Positions 1 to 9,727 of a stretch of 33,518 nt of DNA are shown piece after piece. Origin of the DNA: Alphaproteobacteria bacterium (GTDB taxonomy: Bacteria; Pseudomonadota; Alphaproteobacteria; Rhizobiales; JAKIUO01); NCBI GenBank assembly GCA_024279115.1, contig JAJRRW010000110.1:1-33518 (forward strand), read 5' to 3'. Every line of letters starts with the position of its first letter. Position 1 is the stretch's first letter. The notes beneath the pieces were generated by a model that was given only the letters and a program-made list of their open reading frames with translations, was not told the origin of the DNA and did no database searches. The position numbers and the translations under genes are program-made.

Positions 1-187
1 CCCCAACCCCCTGTTATCAAATGGTTTCCAAAGGCTTGGCCTTTGGTGCCTGCTGCATAGGCAGCCCGTCTGGCGAAGACATTTCAGACCGCGGCGGCAG
101 GCTACTATATTCAAATTGATTTCAAACTGAGACACTACCCATCTTTGGGGGCCGTTGACAGGCGTGTTTTCAAGCTTTTGGCCTGAT

Positions 188-1171
188 TTATTCCGGCACG
201 CAGATTTTTCCTTGCATGGCAGCTTTGAGCGTATTGAGCAGCAAAATGGCGATCAGCACGGCAGTGAGCCCATAAAGCGTGATGCCAGCCGTTTTCATAT
301 AGGCCAGACCCGTGAGATTATAAAATTTGAAGGTCGCCAGAGTAAGCGCCGCCATGGGGAATGAATAGGCCCACCATGGCAGGCCAAACTGGAGCTTTGC
401 CAGCAGGGAGAATTTTGTGGCCAGCAGCAGAAAAAACAAGACGCCTGCATAATACAAGAAATGCGCAAACGGATCGATTGTGGTGGCGTTGGTGAGGCTG
501 GTATAGGACAAAAACCCAACGGCTGGGGGGGCGATCAAGATGAACAGGGTCGGCAGCAGGCGTTCTGGTAATGGGGTATGAAAAATCAGTCGGTTAAAGA
601 TGATGGCTTGCAAAATAATCCAGAACAACAGGCCAAAGGAGAAGAAAAACCAGCTAAGCTCGGTAAAACCATGAGCGATGCCAGCGACCGGCACCAGTAT
701 ATTGCCAACGGCGGGAATAAACCAGGCTGGATTGAGATGCTGTTCCTTGAAGTGGGCCTGTTTGATCCAGTAGCGGATCACCGACAGCGCCGTGACCAGT
801 TGCAACGCCGCGCCGCTCATCCATACCCATAGCGACAGCTGCATGTTGATGGACAAGAAGCATATGGAGAGAATGAGCATGGAAATGCTGATGGTGGGGA
901 AGAAGGACAGCTTGATGGGGTGGTTCCATTCCGCTTTCACAGCGGCTGGATAGCGGATCAGTTTGAGGGCATAAATCGCCAGTAAAAACACAAACATTGC
1001 AGAGGCAAAGGCGATCGCCGCTGTGCTAAGCACATTGGTCCAGCCCATGATTATTTCAAGTTTGTGGGTGGCAATGCCAAAGCCGCCGAGCCCCATGATC
1101 AGCGCGAATATATTGATTGGAAAATGTTCCAGCCGACTGCTTGCGGGTTTGGGAGAGGTTGGTTTGCTCAT
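188..1171 (-). CDS. TDT / SLAC1-TehA family transporter
   Basis: 327-aa multi-TM ORF; N-terminus 'FPINIFALIMGLGGFGIA' typical of the tellurite-resistance/dicarboxylate transporter (TDT) family. Confidence 0.8.
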   Translation of the reverse strand: MSKPTSPKPASSRLEHFPINIFALIMGLGGFGIATHKLEIIMGWTNVLSTAAIAFASAMFVFLLAIYALKLIRYPAAVKAEWNHPIKLSFFPTISISMLILSICFLSINMQLSLWVWMSGAALQLVTALSVIRYWIKQAHFKEQHLNPAWFIPAVGNILVPVAGIAHGFTELSWFFFSFGLLFWIILQAIIFNRLIFHTPLPERLLPTLFILIAPPAVGFLSYTSLTNATTIDPFAHFLYYAGVLFFLLLATKFSLLAKLQFGLPWWAYSFPMAALTLATFKFYNLTGLAYMKTAGITLYGLTAVLIAILLLNTLKAAMQGKICVPE

Positions 1172-1267
1172 GGTCTGCTATCTTCCGTTCAAGAATAGGG
1201 TTTTCGCGAAACAAATCTTCCAGCGAAACAAAGTGATATGACGCATCTATATTCACCGTTGCGAATA

Positions 1268-2275
1268 TTAGTCAACTGCCGCAATGTCGCGCTGGCCCGG
1301 TTTGTGGGGGGGCGGGGCGCTCTGTTGGCCCCTTTTCACGTGGTCGAGCAGGTCGATGCGGGTCAAGGTCTCGATCGGACTTGTATTGGTGCGCAGTCCG
1401 CGTCCGCTCATCTCGCAGCGCCATCCCCCCTTGGTGCGCTCGATATTATACAGATTATAGCGCGATAGCGGTTTGCGCGGATGGCTGATCACCGAGGCAG
1501 AGGGAATCCCCACTACCGGAACGGGGCCGTTCGGGCCTCGCATGGTGCGGATTTTATGGTTGTGGTCGTGGCCATGCAAAATCAGTTCGGCACCGGTGCT
1601 GGCAATGATGTCCTGAAATTTTGCCGCATCGCGCAAGCCGCGTACCCAGTTGCCGGATTGAGACAAAGGCGGGTGATGGATGAGCACCACCCGAAACAGG
1701 TTTTCTTTGCCAAGTTGCACAAGGTGATCGCGCAGTTTATGACGCTGGGTGGCACCAAGTCGTCCAGCAGCAATCAGCGGCATGGTGGGGATGGCGGATG
1801 AGAGGCCGATGATTGCCACATCCTCGCGGCGGCGCACATAGGGAAAGCCCTCACGGCTTGATGAGTGGATATGTTGGTCTTTCCCATCATTGGTCATGAA
1901 CTGGTTCCAGCGGCCAATGCCTGGTTCTTTGAACAAGGGCACATAGACGTCGTGATTGCCCGGAACAACGCTGACATCATGGCTTGAGCCGAGTTGCCTG
2001 AGCCAGGAAAGTGCCTGCAAATACTCCTCACGCATGCCAATATTGACAAGATCGCCGGTGATCACCACATGGTCAGGCTTTTCCTTGTGCAGATCTTCCT
2101 TGAGGCGATCAAGAGTGGGGCGGTGGTGCATGTTTTTACGGCTTTTATGCCAGTTGATATAGCCAAACACGCGCTTGCTGGCGAGTTCCAGCCGCCTTGG
2201 TGCCGGCAGGGGACCAATATGCAGATCTGACATATGTGCAAGTGTGAACAAGATAGATTGCCTCTCTTCAAACAT
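1268..2275 (-). CDS. Metallophosphoesterase (calcineurin-like)
   Basis: Motifs 'HMSDLHIG', 'VITGDLVN', 'VVPGNHDVY', 'LILHGHDHNH' are canonical; start set at MFEERQ (2275), internal to the longer ORF 1268..2683 that overlaps the divergent NUDIX gene. Confidence 0.9.
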   Translation of the reverse strand: MFEERQSILFTLAHMSDLHIGPLPAPRRLELASKRVFGYINWHKSRKNMHHRPTLDRLKEDLHKEKPDHVVITGDLVNIGMREEYLQALSWLRQLGSSHDVSVVPGNHDVYVPLFKEPGIGRWNQFMTNDGKDQHIHSSSREGFPYVRRREDVAIIGLSSAIPTMPLIAAGRLGATQRHKLRDHLVQLGKENLFRVVLIHHPPLSQSGNWVRGLRDAAKFQDIIASTGAELILHGHDHNHKIRTMRGPNGPVPVVGIPSASVISHPRKPLSRYNLYNIERTKGGWRCEMSGRGLRTNTSPIETLTRIDLLDHVKRGQQSAPPPHKPGQRDIAAVD

Positions 2276-2356
2276 CGAATGAAGTCTATCATAATCAGAT
2301 TGAGCGCTATAATGCCATGTGCAATAGGTTTGACGATCTCGAATGCGCCAACAGGA

Positions 2357-2839
2357 ATGGAAAAAAACATGCCCGGACTGATGAATAAAATGTTGCAATC
2401 GGTGTGGCGCCGGACGCGAGGGATGACCCTGGGGGCTCAGGGCCTCGTTATTGATGGCAATGACCAGATATTGCTGGTGCGCCATGGTTATCGTACAGGC
2501 TGGCACCTGCCGGGCGGCGGGGTCGAGCGGGGCGAAACGCTTGTCCAGGCGCTGGACCGTGAATTGCGCGAAGAAGTGGGGGTCGCGTTCACGCAAACGC
2601 CGCAACTGCATGGCATTTTCACCAATTTCACTCATTTCTCCGGCGACCATATTGCCATATATATCGTGCGCGACTGGCATCAATCACAAATTCCACAGCC
2701 CAGTGTGGAAATATTGGAGCAAAAGTTTGTGCCGGTCGACAAGCTGCCCAGTGATCTTGCTGCGGGGGCTGGCAATCGTATTCGTGAACATTTTGAGGGT
2801 GTTGCTCTTGCCCCGGGCTGGCTAGAGGGAAAATTATAG
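2357..2839 (+). CDS. NUDIX hydrolase
   Basis: NUDIX box 'GGGVERGETLVQALDRELREEVGV'; start chosen at internal ATG, ORF opens at 2234. Confidence 0.88.
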   Translation: MEKNMPGLMNKMLQSVWRRTRGMTLGAQGLVIDGNDQILLVRHGYRTGWHLPGGGVERGETLVQALDRELREEVGVAFTQTPQLHGIFTNFTHFSGDHIAIYIVRDWHQSQIPQPSVEILEQKFVPVDKLPSDLAAGAGNRIREHFEGVALAPGWLEGKL

Positions 2840-2955
2840 CGCGGCTTGCGGGACACAGCAGGGATAATAATGGAGCTATTGTTGGGGCGCAGCTTCCAAA
2901 TATGTCTATTTTTTGGCAAAGTTAATCACTTTTTAAGTTTTCAGATTGGCGAGCC

Positions 2956-4140
2956 GTGGCAATAACACAAGATGCTCTTGAAGCTTATTCCCATCATGAT
3001 GACCATCGCGCGGGATTTCAGGTTGAGCACGAAAGCAATATATTTCGCCTGCACATCACAGGCGAGTGGACGATCCGCGAAGTTGCTCATCTGCAACGCG
3101 AGATCGATGCTATTCTCATGCCCTCTACACTTTTTTCAGATCATGTCGGTGAGATCGAGCTGGGTAAATTGTCGAGACTGGATGTGGCAGGGGCCTGGCT
3201 GATTAACAGCACCCGTAAAAAATGGTCGAAAATGGGGTTGAAAACAAGGTTCGCGGGGGCCCGCTCGGAACATCATATCCTGATTGATGAGGTGCGGCGC
3301 TCGGATGAAGCCGGGCAACCGCAGCAGCGCCAAAAGAGCCCGTTTCAGCGATCACTTGATGATGCCCTCAAGGGCGTTGGCGGTATCGGCAATGATGCGC
3401 TGATGATCCTGGGGTTCTTGGGAACCATTGCCGCGACCTTCACCTATAGCCTTTTTCATCCCAAAAGATTTCGCTGGGTGGCATTTGTTCACCAGTTGGA
3501 GCATGTGGGTTTTCGCGCTCTTGGCATTGTCAGCCTGATCCGTTTTTTGATCGGGGCGGTGATATTGCAGCAAGGCGTGGTGCAGCTAAGCTATTATGGC
3601 GCGGAGCCGCTGGCGGTGAATATGCTGGCGGTGCTAAGCCTGCGCGAGGTTGGTGTGTTGCTGACGGCGATTATCGTGGCCGGGCGCTCGGGCTCGGCTT
3701 TTACGGCTGAAATCGGCTCCATGAAAATGCGTGAAGAGGTGGATGCCATGCGCATCATCGGCCTTGATCCCATCGAGGTGCTGGTCTTGCCGCGGGTTCT
3801 GGCCTTGATTGTTGTGGTGCCACTGTTGACCTTTGTCGGGAATCTGATGTGCCTGCTTGGTGGTGGCATGATGGCGTGGTTTTATCTGGGTCTTGATTGG
3901 GCTGGATATGTGGACAGTCTGCACGCCTCTGTGACCATGAACCATTTTCTCGCCGGGATGATCAAGGCGCCATTTGTGGCGCTGATTATCGGTATTGTGG
4001 GCTGCATGGAGGGCTTTAAAGTCGAGGGGTCAGCCGAAAGTCTTGGCTATCATGTGACGGTTTCTGTGGTTAAAGCGATTTTTCTGGTGATCATTATTGA
4101 CGCGGTGTTCGCGATGTTTTTAGCCGCGATCGGATTTTAA
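2956..4140 (+). CDS. MlaE-type ABC transporter permease with N-terminal STAS-like domain
   Basis: 394 aa; STAS-like N-terminal half followed by MlaE permease signature 'LREVGVLLTAIIVAGRSGSAFTAEIGSMKMREEVDAM'; GTG start. Confidence 0.92.
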   Translation: MAITQDALEAYSHHDDHRAGFQVEHESNIFRLHITGEWTIREVAHLQREIDAILMPSTLFSDHVGEIELGKLSRLDVAGAWLINSTRKKWSKMGLKTRFAGARSEHHILIDEVRRSDEAGQPQQRQKSPFQRSLDDALKGVGGIGNDALMILGFLGTIAATFTYSLFHPKRFRWVAFVHQLEHVGFRALGIVSLIRFLIGAVILQQGVVQLSYYGAEPLAVNMLAVLSLREVGVLLTAIIVAGRSGSAFTAEIGSMKMREEVDAMRIIGLDPIEVLVLPRVLALIVVVPLLTFVGNLMCLLGGGMMAWFYLGLDWAGYVDSLHASVTMNHFLAGMIKAPFVALIIGIVGCMEGFKVEGSAESLGYHVTVSVVKAIFLVIIIDAVFAMFLAAIGF

Positions 4141-4143
4141 GCC

Positions 4144-4971
4144 ATGAGCCAAGCCAACCAAGCCAACCAAGCCAATCAGGCCAGCCAGCCAGCCCCAAAA
4201 AACAGATCGCGCGAAGCGGTGATATCGGTGCGCAACCTGTCGAAAGAATTCGAGCAGCAGATCGTTTTTGACAAGCTTAATCTGGATGTTTTTCGCGGCG
4301 AGGTGCTGGGCATCGTGGGGGGCTCTGGAACGGGGAAATCCGTGCTGATGCGCTGTATCACCGGCCTGATGCCCTATAAGGGGGGATGTATTGAAATTTT
4401 TGGCAAAGATGTGGAGAAGCTCAACAAAAAACAGCGGGTCGCCATGGATACGCGGCTGGGGGTGTTGTTCCAGGATGGGGCCTTGTTCGGGGCTTTGACG
4501 GTGTTGCAAAATATTCAGGTGCCGATGCGCGAGCATCTTGAAATGCCAGGCTCGATGATGGATGAACTGGCCTTGATCAAATTGAAAATGGTCGGCTTGC
4601 CCGCCAATGCCGCCTACAAATACCCCTCTGAGCTATCGGGGGGAATGAGGAAGCGCGCTGGCTTGGCGCGCGCGCTGGCGCTTGACCCGGAGATCGTTTT
4701 TCTTGATGAGCCGACTTCTGGCCTTGATCCCATTGGTGCCGCAGCCTTTGACCGGTTGATCCGGCAATTGCAATCGACCCTTGGCTTGACGGTTTATATG
4801 GTGACCCATGACCTTGACAGCCTGTTCTCTATTTGTGACCGTGTGGCGGTTTTGGCAGATTGGAAAATAGTACGCACCGGATTGCCGGAAGAGTTGCGTG
4901 AAATGCCGAATCACCCTTGGGTAGAAAGATATTTCGGCGGTCCCCGGGCGATGGCAAGAACATTTGGCTAG
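4144..4971 (+). CDS. ABC transporter ATP-binding protein, MlaF-like
   Basis: Walker A 'GGSGTGKS', signature 'LSGGMRKRAGLARAL', Walker B 'EIVFLDEPTSGLD'; adjacent to MlaE homologue. Confidence 0.93.
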   Translation: MSQANQANQANQASQPAPKNRSREAVISVRNLSKEFEQQIVFDKLNLDVFRGEVLGIVGGSGTGKSVLMRCITGLMPYKGGCIEIFGKDVEKLNKKQRVAMDTRLGVLFQDGALFGALTVLQNIQVPMREHLEMPGSMMDELALIKLKMVGLPANAAYKYPSELSGGMRKRAGLARALALDPEIVFLDEPTSGLDPIGAAAFDRLIRQLQSTLGLTVYMVTHDLDSLFSICDRVAVLADWKIVRTGLPEELREMPNHPWVERYFGGPRAMARTFG

Positions 4972-5016
4972 GTCCTTGTTTGAGGGCAACGAAACAACAA
5001 AGTGAACGGATTTGAA

Positions 5017-6168
5017 ATGGAAACAAAAGCAAATCATATCCTGATCGGGGCCTTTATCCTGTTGGCCACTGTGACCGGCTTTGCCTTTGTGTTCTGGATA
5101 CAAAATTATGGCACCGGCGCCACGGTCAACCGCTATCAGATCGTCTTCAAGGGGCCTGTGACGGGCCTTGCGCCAGCCAGCACGGTGCTTTTTAACGGGC
5201 TTAAGGTGGGCAAGATCGAGAGTTTTGAGATCGACCCTGTTGATCCGCGTATCACCAGAGTCTTGGTGACCGTTCGCAAAAACATTCCTGTCCGGCGCAA
5301 TTCTTATGCGCGCATTGTCTCTCAGGGCCTGTCTGCCTATTCTTCGGTGATGATCACCCCAGGCACGCCGGATGAACAATTGCTGGTAATGCTGGATGAT
5401 GGTAAATTGCCAATCATTCACGCCGCGCCAGGTGGTTCGAGTAACTCCGTGTTTGAGGCGGCTCCCAAGGTGCTTGATAACGCCAATACGGTGCTGCGAC
5501 GGATTGATGAGCTGGTCGCCAATAATGAGCGGCTGGTGCGCGATACGCTCAAAAACATCCAGGGCTTTACCGCCGAACTTGATCGCAACAAGGACAAGAT
5601 CGCCAGCTTGATGAGTAATGCTGACAAAACCCTGATCACAGCCAACAAAGCGGCCCAAAAAGCCAGTCAGGCCATGGATCGTGTGGACAGGTTGATCGCC
5701 ACGAATGAAGATCAGATCAAGAATGTCATTGCCAGCATTGCCGCGACCGCCGAAAATGCCGCGAAATTTAGCGCCATGCTGGCCAGCAAGGAAAGCGATG
5801 TTGTTGCGATTATCGACAATGTGCGCTCCATGACCGCACAGTTTAAAGGGGTGGCTGGCAAGCTGGAGACAACGCTGGATGGTGTTGCAGGCCTGTTGTC
5901 CAATGAAAATGGCACCTCGATGATTACTGAAATCGGCCTGGCGGCAAGCTCCTTTCGAAATCTGGCCGAAAAACTCGACAAGTCGCTTGGCAACAGCGCC
6001 GATGGTATGGCCCGTTTTGCTAAAAGTGGCTTGCAGGAATTTGAAGGATTGATGCGAGAGGGCCGCCGGATGGTCAAAGCCATGGAGCGCGTTATGAATA
6101 ATCTGGAGCGTAATCCACAGGGTTTGATCTTTGGGGCCAAGCAAGTAAGAGAGTATAAATCGAATTGA
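5017..6168 (+). CDS. MCE/MlaD-family substrate-binding protein
   Basis: N-terminal TM followed by MCE domain ('VTGLAPASTVLFNGLKVGKIESFEID') and long helical C-terminus; ORF opens at 5002 with GTG. Confidence 0.92.
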   Translation: METKANHILIGAFILLATVTGFAFVFWIQNYGTGATVNRYQIVFKGPVTGLAPASTVLFNGLKVGKIESFEIDPVDPRITRVLVTVRKNIPVRRNSYARIVSQGLSAYSSVMITPGTPDEQLLVMLDDGKLPIIHAAPGGSSNSVFEAAPKVLDNANTVLRRIDELVANNERLVRDTLKNIQGFTAELDRNKDKIASLMSNADKTLITANKAAQKASQAMDRVDRLIATNEDQIKNVIASIAATAENAAKFSAMLASKESDVVAIIDNVRSMTAQFKGVAGKLETTLDGVAGLLSNENGTSMITEIGLAASSFRNLAEKLDKSLGNSADGMARFAKSGLQEFEGLMREGRRMVKAMERVMNNLERNPQGLIFGAKQVREYKSN

Positions 6169-6210
6169 TAATCTGTTAGTGTGTCGCGTTAGGATTGTTG
6201 ATAGATCCTG

Positions 6211-6918
6211 TTGCTCTTGAAAGAGCGGACAATCGGGGATCTTGTAAAAACAAGCGAAAGGGGACAGCCGGTGCTTTCAAAAACCGGTTCAGTTATCGTG
6301 ATGGTTCTGGTGAGCCTTGTTCTGTCAGGAGGACTGACAGGATGCACAGTTGCGTCATTGGTCGGAGCCAATAGCGAACCCGCGCCTGCGACCCATGATT
6401 TGCTGGCATCAAGCCGTCGTGGCCTCGGCCATTTGCCAATCCAGCTAACGGTTGCGGAGCCAAGTGCCGTGCAGGCCTTGTCGAATTCGCGTATCGCCAT
6501 CAAGACCGGCCCTCACGAAATCAGCTATTTCGCAGCCGCTGTATGGACCGATAAATTGCCAAGATTGTTGCAACTGCGTTTGATCGAAACCTTGGGAAAC
6601 AGTCGCATCTTGAAAGCCGTAACCACCGGCAGCGAGCGTATTCGCGGTGATATTGCACTGGCGTGGGATATTCGTGATTTCCAGATCGAGGTCAATAAAG
6701 GGGCGGCCCAGGCTCATGTCCGCTTCTATTTGAAACTGGTGGATGAGGATAAGGGCGCGCTGGTGGCGGCCAAAGAGTTTTCGGCCACTGTGCGTGCTCA
6801 AAATGATAGTGTAGAAGCTGGGGTAGAGGCTCTCAAAGACGCATTTGCAGCGTCTTCAGCCAACATCATGCGCTGGATCACCTCAAGGCGCATTATCGTT
6901 GCCGATGCCAGCGAATAA
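6211..6918 (+). CDS. ABC-type transport auxiliary lipoprotein
   Basis: Lipobox 'LSGGLTGC', 'ISYFAAAVWTDKLPRLLQLRLIETL' typical of the auxiliary lipoprotein of MCE operons; start uncertain (GTG near 6270 possible). Confidence 0.8.
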   Translation: MLLKERTIGDLVKTSERGQPVLSKTGSVIVMVLVSLVLSGGLTGCTVASLVGANSEPAPATHDLLASSRRGLGHLPIQLTVAEPSAVQALSNSRIAIKTGPHEISYFAAAVWTDKLPRLLQLRLIETLGNSRILKAVTTGSERIRGDIALAWDIRDFQIEVNKGAAQAHVRFYLKLVDEDKGALVAAKEFSATVRAQNDSVEAGVEALKDAFAASSANIMRWITSRRIIVADASE

Positions 6919-6939
6919 GCAAAGCTTTGCGGGATTGTT

Positions 6940-7839
6940 TTATACGGTTTCTTTGGTCATCAGGAACTCCAGAAATGTCCTGGTGACAATGGACAGGCTT
7001 TTTTCGCTTGGATATATGGCGTACCAGTGCCGATGCAATGGAAAGCCTGTTGCCTTGAGGATGGCGATTTTACCGGTTTCAAGCTCAAGCCTGATGCTGT
7101 GGCGCGACAATACAGCAACCCCCAGATCGGCCATGACGGCGTTCTTTATGGCGCCGGTATCTCCCAGTTCCATATAGGGCTTGACCGTAATATTTCGCGA
7201 CGAGAAAATCTTGTTGGTTGCTTTGCGGGTGCCCGAGCCAACTTCACGAACCAGAAAGCGCTCCTTTGCCAGCCGGCTCAGGGAAATGTTCTTTTTTTGA
7301 CAAAGGGGGTGGTGCGGGGAGGCGACCACTTCGAGAATATTTTCCAGAAAAGGCCGGGACTTGACCTTCAGGCTCTTGGGAATCTGTCCCATAATATAAA
7401 GATTATGCTGATCTTGCGAAAGCGCCTTGAGCATGGTTGCCTGATTGGTAACGGTGAGGCGCGGGATGACTTTGGGATAGAGTTGTAGAAATTCTCCCAG
7501 AAAAGAAGGCAGAAAATATTTTGCCGATGTGACGACCGCAATATCCAAAGAGCCAATCACTTCGCCGGTCAAATAATCCAGACCTGCATGCATTTTTTCA
7601 ATATGGCGGTGTACGGAATGGGCCGTATCCAGCACGATTTTGCCAACCTCGGTCAAGCGGATCTGTTTGTTTATTTTTTCAAATAAAGGCTGGCCAATGG
7701 CCTCTTCGAGACTTTTTATCTGCAAAGAAACGGCGGGCTGGGACAGGTACATCTCTTTGGCGGCCAGAGAAAAACTGTTATGACGGACAATCGCGTCAAG
7801 CAGTTTGAGTTGCTTCAGGGTAATTGCTGGATTGGCCAT
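6940..7839 (-). CDS. cbbR: LysR-family regulator, probable CbbR
   Basis: N-terminal wHTH 'TLKQLKLLDAIVRHNSFSLAAKEMYLSQPAVSLQIKSLEEAIG', divergent from cbbL; start set at MANPAITL (7839). Confidence 0.88.
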   Translation of the reverse strand: MANPAITLKQLKLLDAIVRHNSFSLAAKEMYLSQPAVSLQIKSLEEAIGQPLFEKINKQIRLTEVGKIVLDTAHSVHRHIEKMHAGLDYLTGEVIGSLDIAVVTSAKYFLPSFLGEFLQLYPKVIPRLTVTNQATMLKALSQDQHNLYIMGQIPKSLKVKSRPFLENILEVVASPHHPLCQKKNISLSRLAKERFLVREVGSGTRKATNKIFSSRNITVKPYMELGDTGAIKNAVMADLGVAVLSRHSIRLELETGKIAILKATGFPLHRHWYAIYPSEKSLSIVTRTFLEFLMTKETV

Positions 7840-7897
7840 TTTTGTTCTCGTATAATATGCGCGATCGCGGGCAGCTTTAATATCAAGCTGAAATTGA

Positions 7898-7914
7898 TAT
7901 AAGTAATTCTTATA
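7898..7914. promoter_or_regulatory. Candidate LysR/CbbR operator
   Basis: Perfect inverted repeat TATAAG-TAATT-CTTATA in the cbbR-cbbL intergenic region; contains the T-N11-A LysR core. Confidence 0.45.
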
Positions 7915-8112
7915 AGAAACAATAAAATAATTTATTATCAAATGGGAACAATTTACGATAATGTCCGCATCAGAGTGCAGCTTCCTCCAGCAGTTGCAGA
8001 TGATTTCATATTTTGATCAAGTTTCAATGGTTCTAGGGAGCCACCGAGGCGACAATGCCAAAGTTTGAAATCGACTATATGGAGCTATGACAATAATAAG
8101 CTTTTCTCGCCG

Positions 8113-8174
8113 CATGGAAATTTAGTCCATGTGGCATCGATGATAAATGACTTTATCATCTTACAATTTTGTAA
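8113..8174. promoter_or_regulatory. Three consecutive inverted repeats upstream of cbbL
   Basis: CATGGA-N7-TCCATG (8113-8131), GATGATAAA-N4-TTTATCATC (8139-8160), TTACAA-TT-TTGTAA (8161-8174). Confidence 0.55.
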
Positions 8175-8201
8175 ACCCCTCGCAGATGAAGGAGTGCCTC
8201 A

Positions 8202-9620
8202 ATGGCCAAGACCTATGATGCCGGTGTGAAAGACTACCGCGAAAACTATTGGACGCCGGATTATACCCCCAAAGACACCGATATTCTTGCCTGTTTCAAG
8301 ATCACCCCTCAGGCTGGTTTGCCCCGTGAAGAAGTTGCGGCCGCTGTGGCTGCTGAAAGTTCAACCGGTACATGGACCACCGTTTGGACCGACCTTTTGA
8401 CCGACCTTGATCACTATAAAGGCCGTGCCTATCGCATTGAAGATGTGCCTGGTGATGATACTTGTTACTACGCCTTTATCGCGTACCCGATTGACCTTTT
8501 TGAAGAAGGGTCTGTTGTTAACGTCATGACCTCTCTGGTTGGTAACGTGTTTGGCTTTAAAGCTCTTCGCGCCCTTCGTCTGGAAGATGTTCGTTTCCCA
8601 ATCGCCTATGTCATGACCTGTAATGGTCCTCCACAGGGTATTCAGGTGGAACGCGATATTCTCAACAAATATGGTCGTCCGCTTCTGGGGTGTACCATTA
8701 AGCCAAAGCTTGGCCTTTCAGCCAAAAACTATGGCCGTGCCTGTTATGAAGGTCTGCGCGGTGGTCTCGATTTCACCAAGGATGACGAAAACGTCAACTC
8801 ACAGCCTTTCATGCGCTGGAGAGCCCGTTTTGATTTCGTGATGGAAGCTATCCATAAAGCTGAAGCTGAAACCGGCGAGCGCAAAGGGCATTACCTGAAC
8901 GTGACCGCGCCGACATCAGATGAAATGATGAAACGTGCTGAATATGCCAAGGAAATTGGCGCGCCGATCATTATGCATGACTACATCACCGGTGGCTGGT
9001 CAGCAAATACCCAGCTGGCTCAATGGTGTCAGGATAATGGCCTGTTGCTGCACATTCATCGTGCCATGCATGCTGTGCTTGACAGAAACCCACATCACGG
9101 AATTCATTTCCGGGTTTTGACCAAGCTTCTGCGTCTGTCGGGTGGTGATCATCTGCATTCTGGAACAGTTGTTGGCAAGCTCGAAGGTGACCGCGAAGCG
9201 ACCCTTGGCTGGATTGACACGATGCGTGACAGCTACATCAAGGAAGATCGTTCACGTGGTCTGTTCTTTGATCAGGATTGGGGCGCCATGCCAGGTGTTC
9301 TGCCGGTTGCTTCTGGTGGTATCCACGTTTGGCATATGCCAGCACTCGTCAATATCTTTGGTGATGACAGCGTGCTTCAGTTCGGTGGTGGTACGCTGGG
9401 TCATCCCTGGGGTAATGCTGCGGGCGCTGCTGCCAACCGCGTTGCTGTGGAAGCCTGTGTACAGGCTCGTAACGAAGGTCGTGAGCTTGAAAAAGAAGGC
9501 AAAGACATTCTTACCGCCGCTGCGAAACATTCTCCAGAGCTTGGTGCTGCCATGGAAACATGGAAAGAGATCAAGTTTGAGTTCGACACTGTCGACAAAC
9601 TGGACGTAGCCCATAAATAA
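8202..9620 (+). CDS. cbbL: Ribulose-1,5-bisphosphate carboxylase large subunit, form I (form IA-like)
   Basis: 472 aa; active-site motifs '[11 protein letters not shown]', '[17 protein letters not shown]', 'HIHRAMHA', '[16 protein letters not shown]' intact. Confidence 0.98.
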   Translation: MAKTYDAGVKDYRENYWTPDYTPKDTDILACFKITPQAGLPREEVAAAVAAESSTGTWTTVWTDLLTDLDHYKGRAYRIEDVPGDDTCYYAFIAYPIDLFEEGSVVNVMTSLVGNVFGFKALRALRLEDVRFPIAYVMTCNGPPQGIQVERDILNKYGRPLLGCTIKPKLGLSAKNYGRACYEGLRGGLDFTKDDENVNSQPFMRWRARFDFVMEAIHKAEAETGERKGHYLNVTAPTSDEMMKRAEYAKEIGAPIIMHDYITGGWSANTQLAQWCQDNGLLLHIHRAMHAVLDRNPHHGIHFRVLTKLLRLSGGDHLHSGTVVGKLEGDREATLGWIDTMRDSYIKEDRSRGLFFDQDWGAMPGVLPVASGGIHVWHMPALVNIFGDDSVLQFGGGTLGHPWGNAAGAAANRVAVEACVQARNEGRELEKEGKDILTAAAKHSPELGAAMETWKEIKFEFDTVDKLDVAHK

Positions 9621-9633
9621 GCCAACAGCCATT

Positions 9634-9670
9634 GGAGTGGACATGCTTTCTTGACTGCCTTGTCCACTCC
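9634..9670 (+). promoter_or_regulatory. Intercistronic stem-loop between cbbL and cbbS
   Basis: Perfect 10-bp inverted repeat GGAGTGGACA / TGTCCACTCC, 17-nt loop, not followed by a U tract. Confidence 0.7.
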
Positions 9671-9727
9671 CTCGTTCAAAACAATTTTAACCGATGAAAA
9701 TTGGTCCAAACTCGAAGGAATTTACTT

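Noticed and set aside
1-187. Left-edge sequence as a gene or mobile-element end
   Set aside because: No ORF or terminal repeat could be supported within the 187 bp.
4633-6144. 503-aa minus-strand ORF
   Set aside because: Antisense to mlaF/mlaD-like genes whose products match known families; composition is typical of a shadow ORF.
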